From positions 62,001 through 126,000 of the forward strand of contig CAMHPQ010000001.1 of assembly GCA_946187035.1 (NCBI GenBank): 64,000 nucleotides of DNA, given 5' to 3'. This DNA is from an uncultured Clostridia bacterium (GTDB taxonomy: Bacteria; Bacillota; Clostridia; Oscillospirales; Oscillospiraceae). This document shows, piece after piece, positions 9,638 to 20,034 of this stretch; the stretch's first letter is position 1, and every line of letters starts with the position of its first letter. Position numbers and translations under genes: made by a program. The notes below the pieces were generated by a model. The model was not told the origin of the DNA. It made no database searches and saw only the letters and a list, made by a program, of their open reading frames with translations.

Positions 9638-10711
9638 ATGAAAAGAACTTACAGGAGCTGGCAGGAATGGGACAAGCCGAGTCTGCAAAAGGAGTACACC
9701 GAGGAAACCCCGCTGCTGGGGCCGGACGGGACACTGCTGGCCGCAGGCTGGGCGCGGCGGAACGTATTTCGCTATGACCGCAGCGCGGTGAAGCACGTGC
9801 TTCGTCGCAAGGAGTGGGACTTCTATCAAATCTCCGACGGGCGGCTGATGCTGCAGGTGAGCTTCGCCAACATCTCCCTGGGCGGCTATGCCTCGCTGGT
9901 GCTGGTGGATCTGCAGGAGGGCAGGACGCTGATCTCCGACATGGCCCCCTTCCTGGGCGGAAAGGATCGTTACGTGCTGCCAGCCAGAGGTGATGTGCCG
10001 AATCTGGTGCGTTTCCGGGTGGGGAAAGCCCTGTTTGAGGTGGATACCGGTGCGGAATGGAAAACCATTCGCTACGAAAACGGGGACGTGCAGTGTGAGA
10101 TGCGCGCCCATATCCCCGCAGGGCTGGAGAACATCACCACCGTGCTCCCCTTCCGGGGCTATCCCGACCGCTACTTCATGACCACCAAACAGAACTGCAT
10201 GGCCTGTGAGGGAACGGTGCAGGCAAAGGGGCAGAGCTGGCGCTTTTCTCAGGAGGACACCTTCTGCATCCTGGACTGGGGCCGTGTCTGTACGCCCTAT
10301 TCCCTGGTGTGGTACTGGGGCAACGGCTCCGGCTGGGCGGTGGACGAGCAGGGCGGGAAACACCTGTTCGGCTTTGAGATCACCTGGGGCATCGGGGACG
10401 AGTCCCAGGCCACCGAAACCTGTTTGTTCTGCGACGGCAAAGCCCACAAGTTCGGCGCTGTGGATGTGGAGACCTTTCCAAAGCCGGACCGCTGGATGGA
10501 CCCCTGGCGCTTCGTGTCGGAGGACGGGCGCTTCAATCTGACCATGACGCCGACCTACGACCACCACAGCGATCTGAACGTGCTGGTCATGCGCATGCAC
10601 AGCCATCAGGTACACGGCCTGTGGAACGGCACGGTGACGCTGGATGACGGCCAGGTGCTGGAGATCCGTGATCTTCCGGCCTTTTGTGAGTACGTGGAGA
10701 ACCGCTGGTAA
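9638..10711 (+). CDS. DUF2804-like protein, copy 1
   Basis: 357 aa, nearly identical to the ORF at 58965..60038; upstream TTGCGT...TATAAT at about 9560-9585. Confidence 0.8.
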   Translation: MKRTYRSWQEWDKPSLQKEYTEETPLLGPDGTLLAAGWARRNVFRYDRSAVKHVLRRKEWDFYQISDGRLMLQVSFANISLGGYASLVLVDLQEGRTLISDMAPFLGGKDRYVLPARGDVPNLVRFRVGKALFEVDTGAEWKTIRYENGDVQCEMRAHIPAGLENITTVLPFRGYPDRYFMTTKQNCMACEGTVQAKGQSWRFSQEDTFCILDWGRVCTPYSLVWYWGNGSGWAVDEQGGKHLFGFEITWGIGDESQATETCLFCDGKAHKFGAVDVETFPKPDRWMDPWRFVSEDGRFNLTMTPTYDHHSDLNVLVMRMHSHQVHGLWNGTVTLDDGQVLEIRDLPAFCEYVENRW

Positions 10712-10771
10712 AACCGCCGGCAAAAGGCGAACCGGGTGCTCTTTGGCACATGTTTGAATACAACCGCGAAA

Positions 10772-10810
10772 CAAGGGAGGCACGCCATTTGGCCTGCCTC
10801 CCTTTTGTTC
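10772..10810 (+). terminator. Hairpin terminator after DUF2804 copy 1
   Basis: GGGAGGCA...TGCCTCCC followed by TTTTG. Confidence 0.65.
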
Positions 10811-10859
10811 TGCTCTAGCCCTATTTCTTCAAACCGACTTGTCTTTGAGCATCGGTTTT

Positions 10860-11201
10860 CAAGGGGATGTCCCGTATAGTAGCTTTGCGAATCTCAGATA
10901 GTGGGAACCGCAGGACGCAGCCACGAAGCTGCTTCGCTGCGGTATTTTTGCGGCTTTTTTCAGATGCCGGCGCCGTCTCCGAGCGGGCGTTAATGAGCAG
11001 TTTGCTGTCCTGATATCCCGGAAAGCCAAAGATCGCCGGAACCGCCATGATCCGCCCACGATCCGAAACCACCGCAGGCGCAGTGTCACCAGGGAAGATC
11101 TCGCCGGTCTTGTGTTCACCGGGATGCCGCTGATTGAGCATGTCCACAATGGCTGCGGACATGTCATCAGTGCCGGCTGTAAATTGACAGCGTCCGAACA
11201 C
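10860..11201 (-). pseudogene. Degenerate SRAP (YedK/HMCES-like) gene
   Basis: GTG-start VFGRCQFTAG...SETA resembles the SRAP MCGRYQF...INARSETA pattern; catalytic Cys2 codon is TTC (Phe); downstream homology shifts frame and the rest is missing. Confidence 0.6.
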
Positions 11202-11302
11202 AAACTGCGCCTCCCATAGTCTTTTCATTGAAATTATTATATCCTCACCTCCGTACCAGCGTGGTGAGGATTCTTTTTCGCCTGCAGCTTGACGCAAAAA
11301 GG

Positions 11303-11338
11303 AGCACCAGTCAGGTCCTTTTCAGACTGACTGGTGCT
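11303..11338. terminator. Hairpin terminator
   Basis: AGCACCAGTCAG-loop-CTGACTGGTGCT (12 bp) then TTTTT. Confidence 0.8.
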
Positions 11339-11385
11339 TTTTGCGCGTTATTTTGCAGCGCGCTCCTTTTGCTTTTTGGGGCTGC

Positions 11386-14301
11386 TCACTTGGCGGAGCG
11401 ATAGAGGAAGGTGACGATGTGGGCGCGGGTGCAGTCGGCGTTCGGGGCAAAGAGCGCATCCGTCACGCCGTTGGTGACGCCTTCTTCCACCGCCCAGCGG
11501 ACGGCGGGAGCAAAGTAATCGCTCAAGGCAACGTCGGAGAAGCTGCCGAACGCCTTCGCGCTCGGCTCGCCGTTCAAACGCCACAGGAGCGTGACGATCT
11601 GGCCGCGGGTGCAGGTCAGCTCGGGGCTGAAGGTATCCTCACTGGTGCCTTTGGTGATATCCTCCTTCACCGCCCAGCGGACGGCCTCAGCATACCAGTC
11701 GCCATCCCTGACGTCCCGGAAGGGATTCTGCCCCCCATTCCCCTTGGGGCAGCCGGCAAAGCGCCACAGGAACGTGACCGCCTCGGCGCGGGTGCAGGTC
11801 TGGTCCGGGCTGAAGGTGGTGGGAGAAGTGCCATTGGTGATGTTATTCAGCACCGCCCAGTCGATCGCCTCATGGCTCCAGCTCCCGGCGCTGCGGTCGA
11901 CGTCGGTGAAGTCCCTGGACGGGCAGTCATCCCCCTTGTTCACGGTGTAGGCAAAGCTGCCCTGCGCCGCGGTCTCATAGTCGCTCGTGGTCTTTTGGCA
12001 GCAGAGCAGCAGCGTATCGCCGCCCTTCAGCGAGATGGCCGCGCTGTTGATCTGCTCCATGCCGGGCTCCGCCGCGCTCGTCAGCGCCTCGTAAACGCGC
12101 ACCGAGTTTTGCACAATGTTGCCGTTTGCCGCTTCGCGCTCAAAGTCGGCACGCCAGCTGGTGCGGCCGTCCGTCGGCTGGAGACCCTCAAGCCGGATCG
12201 GATTCTGCATGTCCATGCCCTTGGGCAGCGTGACCTCCGCGCGGATATCCAGATACGCCGGGAAGCGGACGGTCTGCACCGCTCCGTCCGCAGAGACGGT
12301 CACGCGCTGATCGAGCTGCCGCACCATGGCGCCATCCCGCGCCTCGGCAATCAACACACCCTCGCCGTTCGCCGAGAGCGGATCGTCCAGCCCCTCGCGG
12401 AACTGCACGAGCTTCACCTCCGCCGCCTTCGGCACGGTCAGCGCGCGATAACCACCGACGTAGTCCTCGTCCAGCGAATCCGCCCACGCGAGGACGAGCT
12501 CCGAGATGTGCGCTACGATGATCTGGTCTCCCGCATATTTCAGGAGCGTTCCGAGATACTGCGAGCCGGTGTTCATCCGGTCATAGAGAAACAGCCGCGT
12601 CAGCACGGGGGCGAGGGACTCCACCGCAGCGTTCACCTCTGCCTCGCGCGCCTTGAAGTCCTCCGATTGCAGCAGGATTGATTTGAGAATGGACTCCACG
12701 TCCCCGGCCATCGACTGCGCGCCGACCTCCGTGGGCAGGAGGTCATAGTTTGCCAGAAGCTTTAAGAGCAGCTGGGCCGCGGGCAGAAGCACACGCGGGA
12801 TCGCGCGGCCGATGCCGGAGAACATGTCGCCCATGGAAGAGCCGGGTCTGCTCAGCGCGGCGGCTGTGATCGTTCGCAGTCCCTCCTCGATGCCGCGCGC
12901 GGGATCGCCGTAGTGCTGACGATGGGTCATCGGGTCGGTGCCCTGGATCGGCGCGATGGGCGCGGCGGGGTCATAGTCCCAGGCGCGGGATGAGACAAAG
13001 GCGTCCACAAACTTGTCCAGAAATTCGTCGATGTAGAGCGAATATCCCTCGCCGTCCGGGTTTCCGATGGGCTCACCGCGCCACTGGCGGTAGGGCTGCA
13101 GTCCCTTGCTGTTAAAGTCCGAAACCAGCGCCTGCAAGCTGAAGTTGTAGATCTCCACCGGCCGGTCATAGGGATAGGTTGCGGGGTCGGCGTTTTTCAC
13201 CACGGGGTCGATCTCATTGCCGTAGCCCGGAGCGACCAGCTCCAGCACCCGGAACATGCGCGTGTAGTAGTCCGCTATGCGGTCGGTGTTCGTGTGGTCG
13301 GGAAGGTAATAATCCACGCCCAGGCGCGCGTTGCCGAAGGCCGCGGGCGAAACGCGCGGCACCGCGTCCATGCGGTTGAGGATGTTGTGGATGTTCGGAA
13401 ATACCGTGCCGTCGGGATCCTCGGTGGCCACCGCCGCGCTCGGGCACTCGAAGGTGTAGGCGTAGATATCCTTTTTCGCGGCAAAGTAGGTCTCGGGCGC
13501 GGACGAAATGTCGCCCGCCGCGAGATTTGCCACCGCAGCGCCGCGCGAATAGCCGACGATCCAGTATTTCACGTGGTCACTCGCCGAGATGCCCTGGGCG
13601 CGCAGATATTCCCGCAGCGTGTTCAGCACCTTCTGGGACGAACGCTCGAAGCCGAGGTGCCGCCCACTCTGACCGATGGTCAGGTTGTTTGCCCATTCAC
13701 CGGCGTAGCCGCCGCCGCGTACGCCGACGGCGATCAGCGTGCGCGTCTCATTATCGCTCCCGTTCCAGACGGTGATCTGCTTTTTGCCGAGGACGACGCC
13801 GATGCTGTCCTTGGACGGGAAGCGGTTGAACGTATCCTCCGCCGCCGGGTCCTCCACATCGTTCACAGCGAGATCCCCAAAACCGCACTTGGCGAGATAG
13901 TCCTCCGCGCACTTGGAAAAGTCGCTGAAGTCGCCCGCGAGCACGTGTTCATTCGAGCCGAATGCCGCCATCGCAAAATCCGCCGAGGCCGCGACAAGAG
14001 CGGCGTCCGGCAGCTCGCGCCAGGTCAGCGCTTTGGATCTCGGCGCGCTCTCATAGGACGGCGCGGCGAAATAGTCGTCCGAATAGAAGAAAGGTTTCAC
14101 ATAGTCGGCGCCCTCCCACTGTGTCTTGCCATCCGGCGCCGTCGCGCCCGAGGCAAAGCTGAATGTGGGGCACTGCACCGCTCCGACAATCGTCTCGTTC
14201 AGAACCGGCGTCTCCGTTTTGGAAGTCGCCTGCGCTGTCACCGGCACGATCAACACCAGCTGCAGCACCGCGAGCAGGCATGCAATGGATTTTTTCATCA
14301 T
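11386..14301 (-). CDS. Secreted alpha/beta-hydrolase (lipase-like) with three C-terminal SLH domains
   Basis: Signal peptide MMKKSIACLLAVLQLVLIVPVTAQA; GYSRG nucleophile elbow; three SLH repeats (FTDVDRSAGSWSHEAIDWAV...ITNGT); RBS AAGGAGGAG. Confidence 0.85.
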   Translation of the reverse strand: MMKKSIACLLAVLQLVLIVPVTAQATSKTETPVLNETIVGAVQCPTFSFASGATAPDGKTQWEGADYVKPFFYSDDYFAAPSYESAPRSKALTWRELPDAALVAASADFAMAAFGSNEHVLAGDFSDFSKCAEDYLAKCGFGDLAVNDVEDPAAEDTFNRFPSKDSIGVVLGKKQITVWNGSDNETRTLIAVGVRGGGYAGEWANNLTIGQSGRHLGFERSSQKVLNTLREYLRAQGISASDHVKYWIVGYSRGAAVANLAAGDISSAPETYFAAKKDIYAYTFECPSAAVATEDPDGTVFPNIHNILNRMDAVPRVSPAAFGNARLGVDYYLPDHTNTDRIADYYTRMFRVLELVAPGYGNEIDPVVKNADPATYPYDRPVEIYNFSLQALVSDFNSKGLQPYRQWRGEPIGNPDGEGYSLYIDEFLDKFVDAFVSSRAWDYDPAAPIAPIQGTDPMTHRQHYGDPARGIEEGLRTITAAALSRPGSSMGDMFSGIGRAIPRVLLPAAQLLLKLLANYDLLPTEVGAQSMAGDVESILKSILLQSEDFKAREAEVNAAVESLAPVLTRLFLYDRMNTGSQYLGTLLKYAGDQIIVAHISELVLAWADSLDEDYVGGYRALTVPKAAEVKLVQFREGLDDPLSANGEGVLIAEARDGAMVRQLDQRVTVSADGAVQTVRFPAYLDIRAEVTLPKGMDMQNPIRLEGLQPTDGRTSWRADFEREAANGNIVQNSVRVYEALTSAAEPGMEQINSAAISLKGGDTLLLCCQKTTSDYETAAQGSFAYTVNKGDDCPSRDFTDVDRSAGSWSHEAIDWAVLNNITNGTSPTTFSPDQTCTRAEAVTFLWRFAGCPKGNGGQNPFRDVRDGDWYAEAVRWAVKEDITKGTSEDTFSPELTCTRGQIVTLLWRLNGEPSAKAFGSFSDVALSDYFAPAVRWAVEEGVTNGVTDALFAPNADCTRAHIVTFLYRSAK

Positions 14302-14781
14302 CTCAATCTCCTCCTTATCCGGGGATAATCTATTGTACCATGCGCAGGGCAGGTGGTGCAATATGGAGAAGAAGCGCGCCGCAAAATGCCGTGTGCAAAT
14401 TCTGCTGCACGGGAGGGACTTGACACAAGCCCCCTATGTCGCAATTCATGACCACCTGATACGATTTATAACGGTTAACATAATATTTGCAAAACAGGGA
14501 CTCGTTAAATTTGAATCCGCCCTTGAAATTGTATCAAAGTCGAAGGAGGCTCCATTCCAAACCGAAGCGGCTGCTTCGGTTTGGGCTGCGGAAGGAAATC
14601 GTTTTTCTATTAAGAGATTAGAGAACGCTTTGAACCGCTGTTTCCTTTGTTTCTATACTGTATTTTTGATTCCTTCGCCTTTCTGCTGTCGATGTCTTTT
14701 TCTTTTTGGGCATAACTTTGCTCCCTCCATGATGACAGTGTTTTATTATTTCACTGTCTCTCATAGAGGGAGCATATCAGT

Positions 14782-15465
14782 ATCCGGCGGCGAGGCCTTT
14801 CTCTATTCCATCCAAAACGACCGCGGCATGCGCGCCGTGGTCACAAACTACGGCGCCATTCCGGTCAGCCTCCTCGTCCCCTGCGCGGACGGAACCACAC
14901 GGGACGTCGTGCTGGGCTATGACACCCTCGCGGAGTATGAGGCGGGCGGCTTTTTCGGCGCGACCGTGGGGCGCAGCGCCAACCGGATCTCCGGCGCGGC
15001 CTTCACGCTCGACGGCGTGCGCTATGCTCTCACCGGCAATGACAACGGCTGCAACCTGCACAGCGATTTTCAGCGCGGCTTTCACAAGCAGCTGTGGGAG
15101 GCAGAGATTTTGCCGAACGGCGTGCGCTTTTCCCGGCTCAGCCCGGACGGAGAGTGCGGCTTTCCGGGAAATCTGCGCATCCGCGTGAGCTATCTGCTGG
15201 AGAATGACAACCGCCTGCGCATCCTCTATGAGGGCGTGAGCGACCGGAAAACCATCATCAATCTCACCAATCACAGCTTTTTCAATCTGGTGGGCCACGA
15301 CGCGCCCGGCATTCTGGACGAGAGGCTCACGCTGCACTGCGATCGGTTTCTCGAGATCAGCGAAGGCCGTCTGCCGACCGGGCGAATCCTGCCCGTGGAC
15401 GGCACGCCGATGGATTTTCGCGCAGGACGCCGCATCGGCGACGAGATGGACGCGCAGTGGGATCA
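14782..15465 (+). pseudogene. Aldose 1-epimerase (GalM-like), truncated
   Basis: GEAFLYSIQNDRGMRAVVTNYGAIPVSLLVP...GRSANRISGAAF...NLTNHSFFNLVGHD; similarity ends at DAQWDQ and no clear native start. Confidence 0.75.
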
Positions 15466-15501
15466 ACGTGTCTGCTTTTCTTTTATCCGGCGCCGCGTTT
15501 T

Positions 15502-17058
15502 TCAGCGGCCGCCCTGTTTTTTGCGCTCTCTGCCCAGGCATACCGCCGCGCTCAGAAATACGATGAGCGACGCGCTCAGAATGCCGGACCACAGCGGGAC
15601 GTTGGAATCGTCTCCCGTTTTCGGCGTGTGCGATTGGGTGCCGCTGCCGCTCGGATTTGTGTTCGGCTTCACGCTGCTGCTCTGCTGAACCGTGAACTTG
15701 ACGGTGACACTCTCGCCGTCGTCAAACTGCGCTGTGAGCGTGTGCTGTCCGACGGACAAGGTGCTCAGGTAAGCGGGCTTCAGCTTCACGGTCACGCCGC
15801 CGGAAACCGCATCGTAATTCGACGCGTCGATCGCCTTGCCGTCCACCTGAATTCCCGTGAAGTGCGCAAGCGTCTCGCCATCGTCCACGGAGCGATTGAA
15901 CGTGAAGTCCGCGGTCGCGCTGCTGCCCTTCGTCCAGACCGCGCCGTCGCCCTTTGTGCTGCGATAGGTGATGGGCGGCTCCAGCTTCGGGATCGCGCGC
16001 GTCTCGGTGTGGGACGGATCGGCTTTGCAGGTGCGGGTTTCCACCCCCTCCTCCGTCAGCGTCGCTTCCTTGGTTACGGTCCAGTCGCCCCAGTCGTGCA
16101 CGGCGGGAACGGAGATAAATGTCGTATAGAACGTCTGCAGCGTATAGGACAGGTCGCTGTCAAGGGTGCCGCCCGTGACGTTGATTTTCACATCCTCCGG
16201 GAAATAATATCCGAAGTCGGCGCGAAGATCCACTTCTGCGAGATAGGTCTCTCCGCCTGTTACCGGCCCGGAGTAGGCCTCCCAGAAAAACGGGATGTCC
16301 GGGTTCTCGGCGTCCTCCTGCTTCCACAGGCATGCCGGAATCCCTTCCTCTACATCCAGAGCGGCGTTCTGAGCGCTCACGACAGCATTCGGAAGCGGCT
16401 CCTGCACGGTCAGCGGATATCCCACGTCGGGGTTTTCAGACTGGATATATTCGACTGTGATCTCCGTTCCGCAGACGGGAGCTTCGATGGTGATGCTCGC
16501 CTCCTCAACGGGCTTTGCCCAGAGCGCATAGAAAGTCTGGCCCTCCACGGGCATGACCTTGTCATGCTCTTCCCTTTCCGCCCGATGGTCGGCGTAACTG
16601 CCATACGCCTCCATCGGCTTCAGGCCAACCGAGTAAAGCCACTCGCCTGCATCAAAGGCATCCGGAAAATCGTACTTGCCATCCTCGCCCGTGATCGTTC
16701 TGCTGAGCACAATGTCAAACGCAGACGACAGTCCGTTCACGCTGTTTTTGATGCGCGTGCCGTCCGGCTCGGGATAGGAAAAGGGCGCTTCGATGCTCAT
16801 GACGCTGCCCTCCACGCCGACAACCGTCAGCCCTCTGCCATAGCTTTCAAGCTTTTCCCGGAGCAGCTCGGACTGCGCCCAGGCCTCATGTCCGGCGCCG
16901 AGGTCAAATTTTACGGTGACGGTTTCCGGCGCGGCTTCCGCAGGCGCCGCCGGCTCGGAAGGGCCTTCCGCGTAAGCCGGTCCGGCGGATGCGATCATCC
17001 CGAACACGAACAGGAGCGCCAGCAATGCGCAGCATGCTTTTTTAAGAACATTCTTCAT
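15502..17058 (-). CDS. Sortase-anchored cell-surface protein
   Basis: Signal peptide MKNVLKKACCALLALLFVFGMIASAGPAYA; C-terminal TPKTGDDSN + hydrophobic span + RERKKQGGR. Confidence 0.85.
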   Translation of the reverse strand: MKNVLKKACCALLALLFVFGMIASAGPAYAEGPSEPAAPAEAAPETVTVKFDLGAGHEAWAQSELLREKLESYGRGLTVVGVEGSVMSIEAPFSYPEPDGTRIKNSVNGLSSAFDIVLSRTITGEDGKYDFPDAFDAGEWLYSVGLKPMEAYGSYADHRAEREEHDKVMPVEGQTFYALWAKPVEEASITIEAPVCGTEITVEYIQSENPDVGYPLTVQEPLPNAVVSAQNAALDVEEGIPACLWKQEDAENPDIPFFWEAYSGPVTGGETYLAEVDLRADFGYYFPEDVKINVTGGTLDSDLSYTLQTFYTTFISVPAVHDWGDWTVTKEATLTEEGVETRTCKADPSHTETRAIPKLEPPITYRSTKGDGAVWTKGSSATADFTFNRSVDDGETLAHFTGIQVDGKAIDASNYDAVSGGVTVKLKPAYLSTLSVGQHTLTAQFDDGESVTVKFTVQQSSSVKPNTNPSGSGTQSHTPKTGDDSNVPLWSGILSASLIVFLSAAVCLGRERKKQGGR

Positions 17059-17326
17059 AGTAATCTCCTTTTTCAGATATTCCCACGTCTTTATTCGACA
17101 TGATACTATAACAATGTGCAAAAAGCAAGAAGTAAAGAAATAAAGTCTGACCGTTTCCTCATAGAATAAGACCAAAGCCTCCTCCATTGTGAGTCCCTGG
17201 CTCGCAAGGATCTCCGATGCTCTGTCATAAAGATCATAGCGACTCCGACGCCGGCTTCTTACATATCAAAAAAATATATTCATTTACCAGGATAACTCAT
17301 ATTTATTCACTCAAATATTCACTGAA

Positions 17327-17419
17327 AATAACCCGGAGGTCGCAGGGTTTGGGAAATTTCATTTGGACATTGCCCCCCCCCCCATTGCCACCCGGATAGC
17401 CGCCCGGTGGTCGCAGGGG
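17327..17419 (+). repeat. att-like repeat A, containing tRNA-Met 3' core
   Basis: AATAACCCGGAGGTCGCAGGGTTTGGGAAATTTCATTTGGACATTGCC...; same block at 25297..25362; second related core CGCCCGGTGGTCGCAGGGG at 17401-17419. Confidence 0.75.
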
Positions 17420-17528
17420 CATTTCACAAATGATACATGATACCAATCAACCCCGACGCACGTTCTGTGCGCCGGGGTTTGGAAAAAGGAGAGAGAGGAA
17501 TAGAATTAAAACTCTTTCGGTGGTACGC

Positions 17529-18719
17529 TCAGATTACCTTGCCTTCCTTCAGCGCGGCAAGCGCCTCTTCGCTCAGACCAAGCAGCTCGCCGTAGATTTC
17601 GCTGTTGTGCTGACCCAGCGCCGGAGCGGGACGGGAAATGTCCGCCTTCGTATCCAGAAGCTTGACCGGGTTGCCGTTGACCTTCATATCACCGATCACA
17701 GGGTGGTGCAGCGGCACGAACATCTCGCGCGCCACCGCAATGTGCTCATCGGTGGTAACGCGGGGCAGATCGTTGATGGGAGATGCGGGAACTCCGGCGG
17801 CGTCGATAATCGCGACAGCCTCGTCGATCGTGAGCTCACGGCTCCACTTCTCGATCTCCGGCTTCAGCTCCGCGTGATGCTCGCAGCGGTCGGGGTTAGT
17901 AAGGAAGCGGGGATCTTCCAGAAGATCGGGACGGTTGATTGCCTTGGTGCAGAGAAGATTGAACAGCTTGTCGTTGCCGCAACCGATGACGAACATACCG
18001 TCCTTGGCCTCGAAGGAGTCATAGGGATAAGCAGCGGCGTAACGGTTGCCGATCAGCTCCGGCTGCTTGCCGCTGGCAAAGAAGCGCTGCGTGCCGGTCT
18101 CGAGGCTGGAGACCACGGAGTCAACCAGAGACACGTCCACGCGCTGGCCGTGGCCGATCACGCTGCGAGCGTGCAGCGCCATCAGGATGCCGATGGTCAG
18201 ATTCATGCCGCCGAGCACGTCGCCCATGGCGTTGCCCACGCGGGTGGGGCTGCCGCCGGCAGGGCCGGTGATGCTCATCAGCCCACCATAGGACTGGGCG
18301 ATGATGTCGTAGCCGGGGCGCTGGTGCTTCGGGCCGTAGCAGCCGAAGCCGGAGACCGCGGCATAGATGATCTGGTCATTGACCTCCTTGAGCACATTGT
18401 AGCCCACGCCCAGCTTGTCCATGACGCCAGGGCGGTAGTTTTCCACGACCACGTCTGCTTTCTTGACCATCTCCAGGAACATCTTTTTGCCTTCCTCCGC
18501 TTTGAGGTTCAGCGTGATACTCTTCTTGTTGCGGTTGACGTTGGCATAGTATATGCTCTCGCCGTTTTTGAACGGGCCCATGGAGCGGGTGTCGTCGCCC
18601 TTGCCAGGCACTTCGATCTTGATGACGTTGGCGCCGTAGTCAGCGAGCATCATGGTGGAATAGGGACCGGCCAGCACGCGGGTCAGGTCGAGAATCGTAA
18701 TATCACTCAGTGCGTTCAT
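17529..18719 (-). CDS. CaiB/BaiF class III CoA-transferase
   Basis: LDLTRVLAGPYSTMMLADYGANVIKIEVPGKGDDTR...VVENYRPGVMDKLG. Confidence 0.93.
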   Translation of the reverse strand: MNALSDITILDLTRVLAGPYSTMMLADYGANVIKIEVPGKGDDTRSMGPFKNGESIYYANVNRNKKSITLNLKAEEGKKMFLEMVKKADVVVENYRPGVMDKLGVGYNVLKEVNDQIIYAAVSGFGCYGPKHQRPGYDIIAQSYGGLMSITGPAGGSPTRVGNAMGDVLGGMNLTIGILMALHARSVIGHGQRVDVSLVDSVVSSLETGTQRFFASGKQPELIGNRYAAAYPYDSFEAKDGMFVIGCGNDKLFNLLCTKAINRPDLLEDPRFLTNPDRCEHHAELKPEIEKWSRELTIDEAVAIIDAAGVPASPINDLPRVTTDEHIAVAREMFVPLHHPVIGDMKVNGNPVKLLDTKADISRPAPALGQHNSEIYGELLGLSEEALAALKEGKVI

Positions 18720-18741
18720 GTGTGTTCTCCTTTCAGATTCA

Positions 18742-20013
18742 TCAGCCGTGGATGAGATTGGCGAGGATGTTATAGAAGAGACCGGAGACGATCGCGATCA
18801 CCAGCAGACCGACTGCAGAGTAGATGAAGAGCTGGATGAAGCGCTTGCTCTCGTCCTCTTTGGTGAAGTTCTTCATATTGGTGCCGAGGGCAGCGAGGAT
18901 CAGTGCGCCACCGGTGGACAGCGGGGACACGCCCGCGAGAGAGCCGCCCGCGCCGACCGCCGCCATCAGAGCGACCGGGTTGACGCTGCCGACCTGCGCC
19001 GCGATGTCCACGCACATGGGCATCATGGTGGGATACACCACGCCGAGCGCGGAGGAGACGAGGCTCAGCAGACCCGCCGAGATGCCCATGATCGGGGTTG
19101 CGGTCTTGGAGGTCATGATCTTGGACATGCCGTTGGAGAGCAGGTCGATGCCGCCGACAGTGTTCACCACGTCCAGCAGGGCGCCGACGCCGAGAACCAT
19201 GCAGATCGTGCCCCAGGGGAGCTTCTTGATGCAGAGACCGTCGTCCGCGACGCCGAAGATCGCGAGCACCGCCGCGACGAGCATGGCCGCAAGACCGATG
19301 TTGACCTTCGCGAAGATGATGAGCGCGAGCATGGCGAGGATGCTGCACAGGGCGATGATCTGGCGGGCGTTGAAGCGCTCGCCCTTCGCCGCGCTGATGT
19401 CGCCGAGCGGTGCCTTTACCTTGTGACCCTTGAAGATGAACCACAGGACGATCGCGAACACCGTGGTCACCAGCGTCTGGCAGATGAGGATCGTGGGGAT
19501 GACGCCGGAGATGCCGGCGCTCTCCGCGGCGCTGGTGATGATCGCCGCCTCGGGCGTGATGGGGGTCATGCGGCCTGCCATCAGTCCGCACTCGCCGATG
19601 AGCGCCAGCATGACCGGGTCAAAGCCGACCTGCAGCGCAACCGAAACGCCGAGCGCCGGGATGATGGCCAGCGCCGGAACCGCGCCGGGGCCGACGCCCG
19701 CAACCACAAAGCCTGCAACGTACAGCGCAATCGGGATCAGCCACAGGCGGTGCCCCGCCATGCCGACGATCTTCTTGGCCAGCAGATCCAGCGCGCCGGT
19801 CTGGTTGATGATCTCAAACAGCAGTGTGATGCCGAGCAGCGTGATGAACATGGAGGCGCTCACGCCGGAGAGCAGGTCCTTGTCGCCCATGCCGAAGAGG
19901 CGAACCGCGATCACGCCGACCGCCAGCGCGATGACACCGACGTTGTTTTTGCGGATAAACGCGAGAATGATGACCGCAATAAAAATAATCAGAGAGATAA
20001 TATCCAAACGCAT
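18742..20013 (-). CDS. MatC/SLC13-like dicarboxylate permease
   Basis: About 12 hydrophobic segments; MatC N-terminal-like sequence (SLIIFIAVIILAFIRKNNVGVIALAVG). Confidence 0.75.
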   Translation of the reverse strand: MRLDIISLIIFIAVIILAFIRKNNVGVIALAVGVIAVRLFGMGDKDLLSGVSASMFITLLGITLLFEIINQTGALDLLAKKIVGMAGHRLWLIPIALYVAGFVVAGVGPGAVPALAIIPALGVSVALQVGFDPVMLALIGECGLMAGRMTPITPEAAIITSAAESAGISGVIPTILICQTLVTTVFAIVLWFIFKGHKVKAPLGDISAAKGERFNARQIIALCSILAMLALIIFAKVNIGLAAMLVAAVLAIFGVADDGLCIKKLPWGTICMVLGVGALLDVVNTVGGIDLLSNGMSKIMTSKTATPIMGISAGLLSLVSSALGVVYPTMMPMCVDIAAQVGSVNPVALMAAVGAGGSLAGVSPLSTGGALILAALGTNMKNFTKEDESKRFIQLFIYSAVGLLVIAIVSGLFYNILANLIHG

Positions 20014-20034
20014 AGTGCTTTCTCCTTCTGTATC

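Noticed and set aside
17371-17383. Poly-C tracts as a possible phase-variation switch
   Set aside because: Tract length differs (11 vs 7 C) between repeats A and C, but the tract is not inside a confident coding sequence; the att-repeat explanation is simpler
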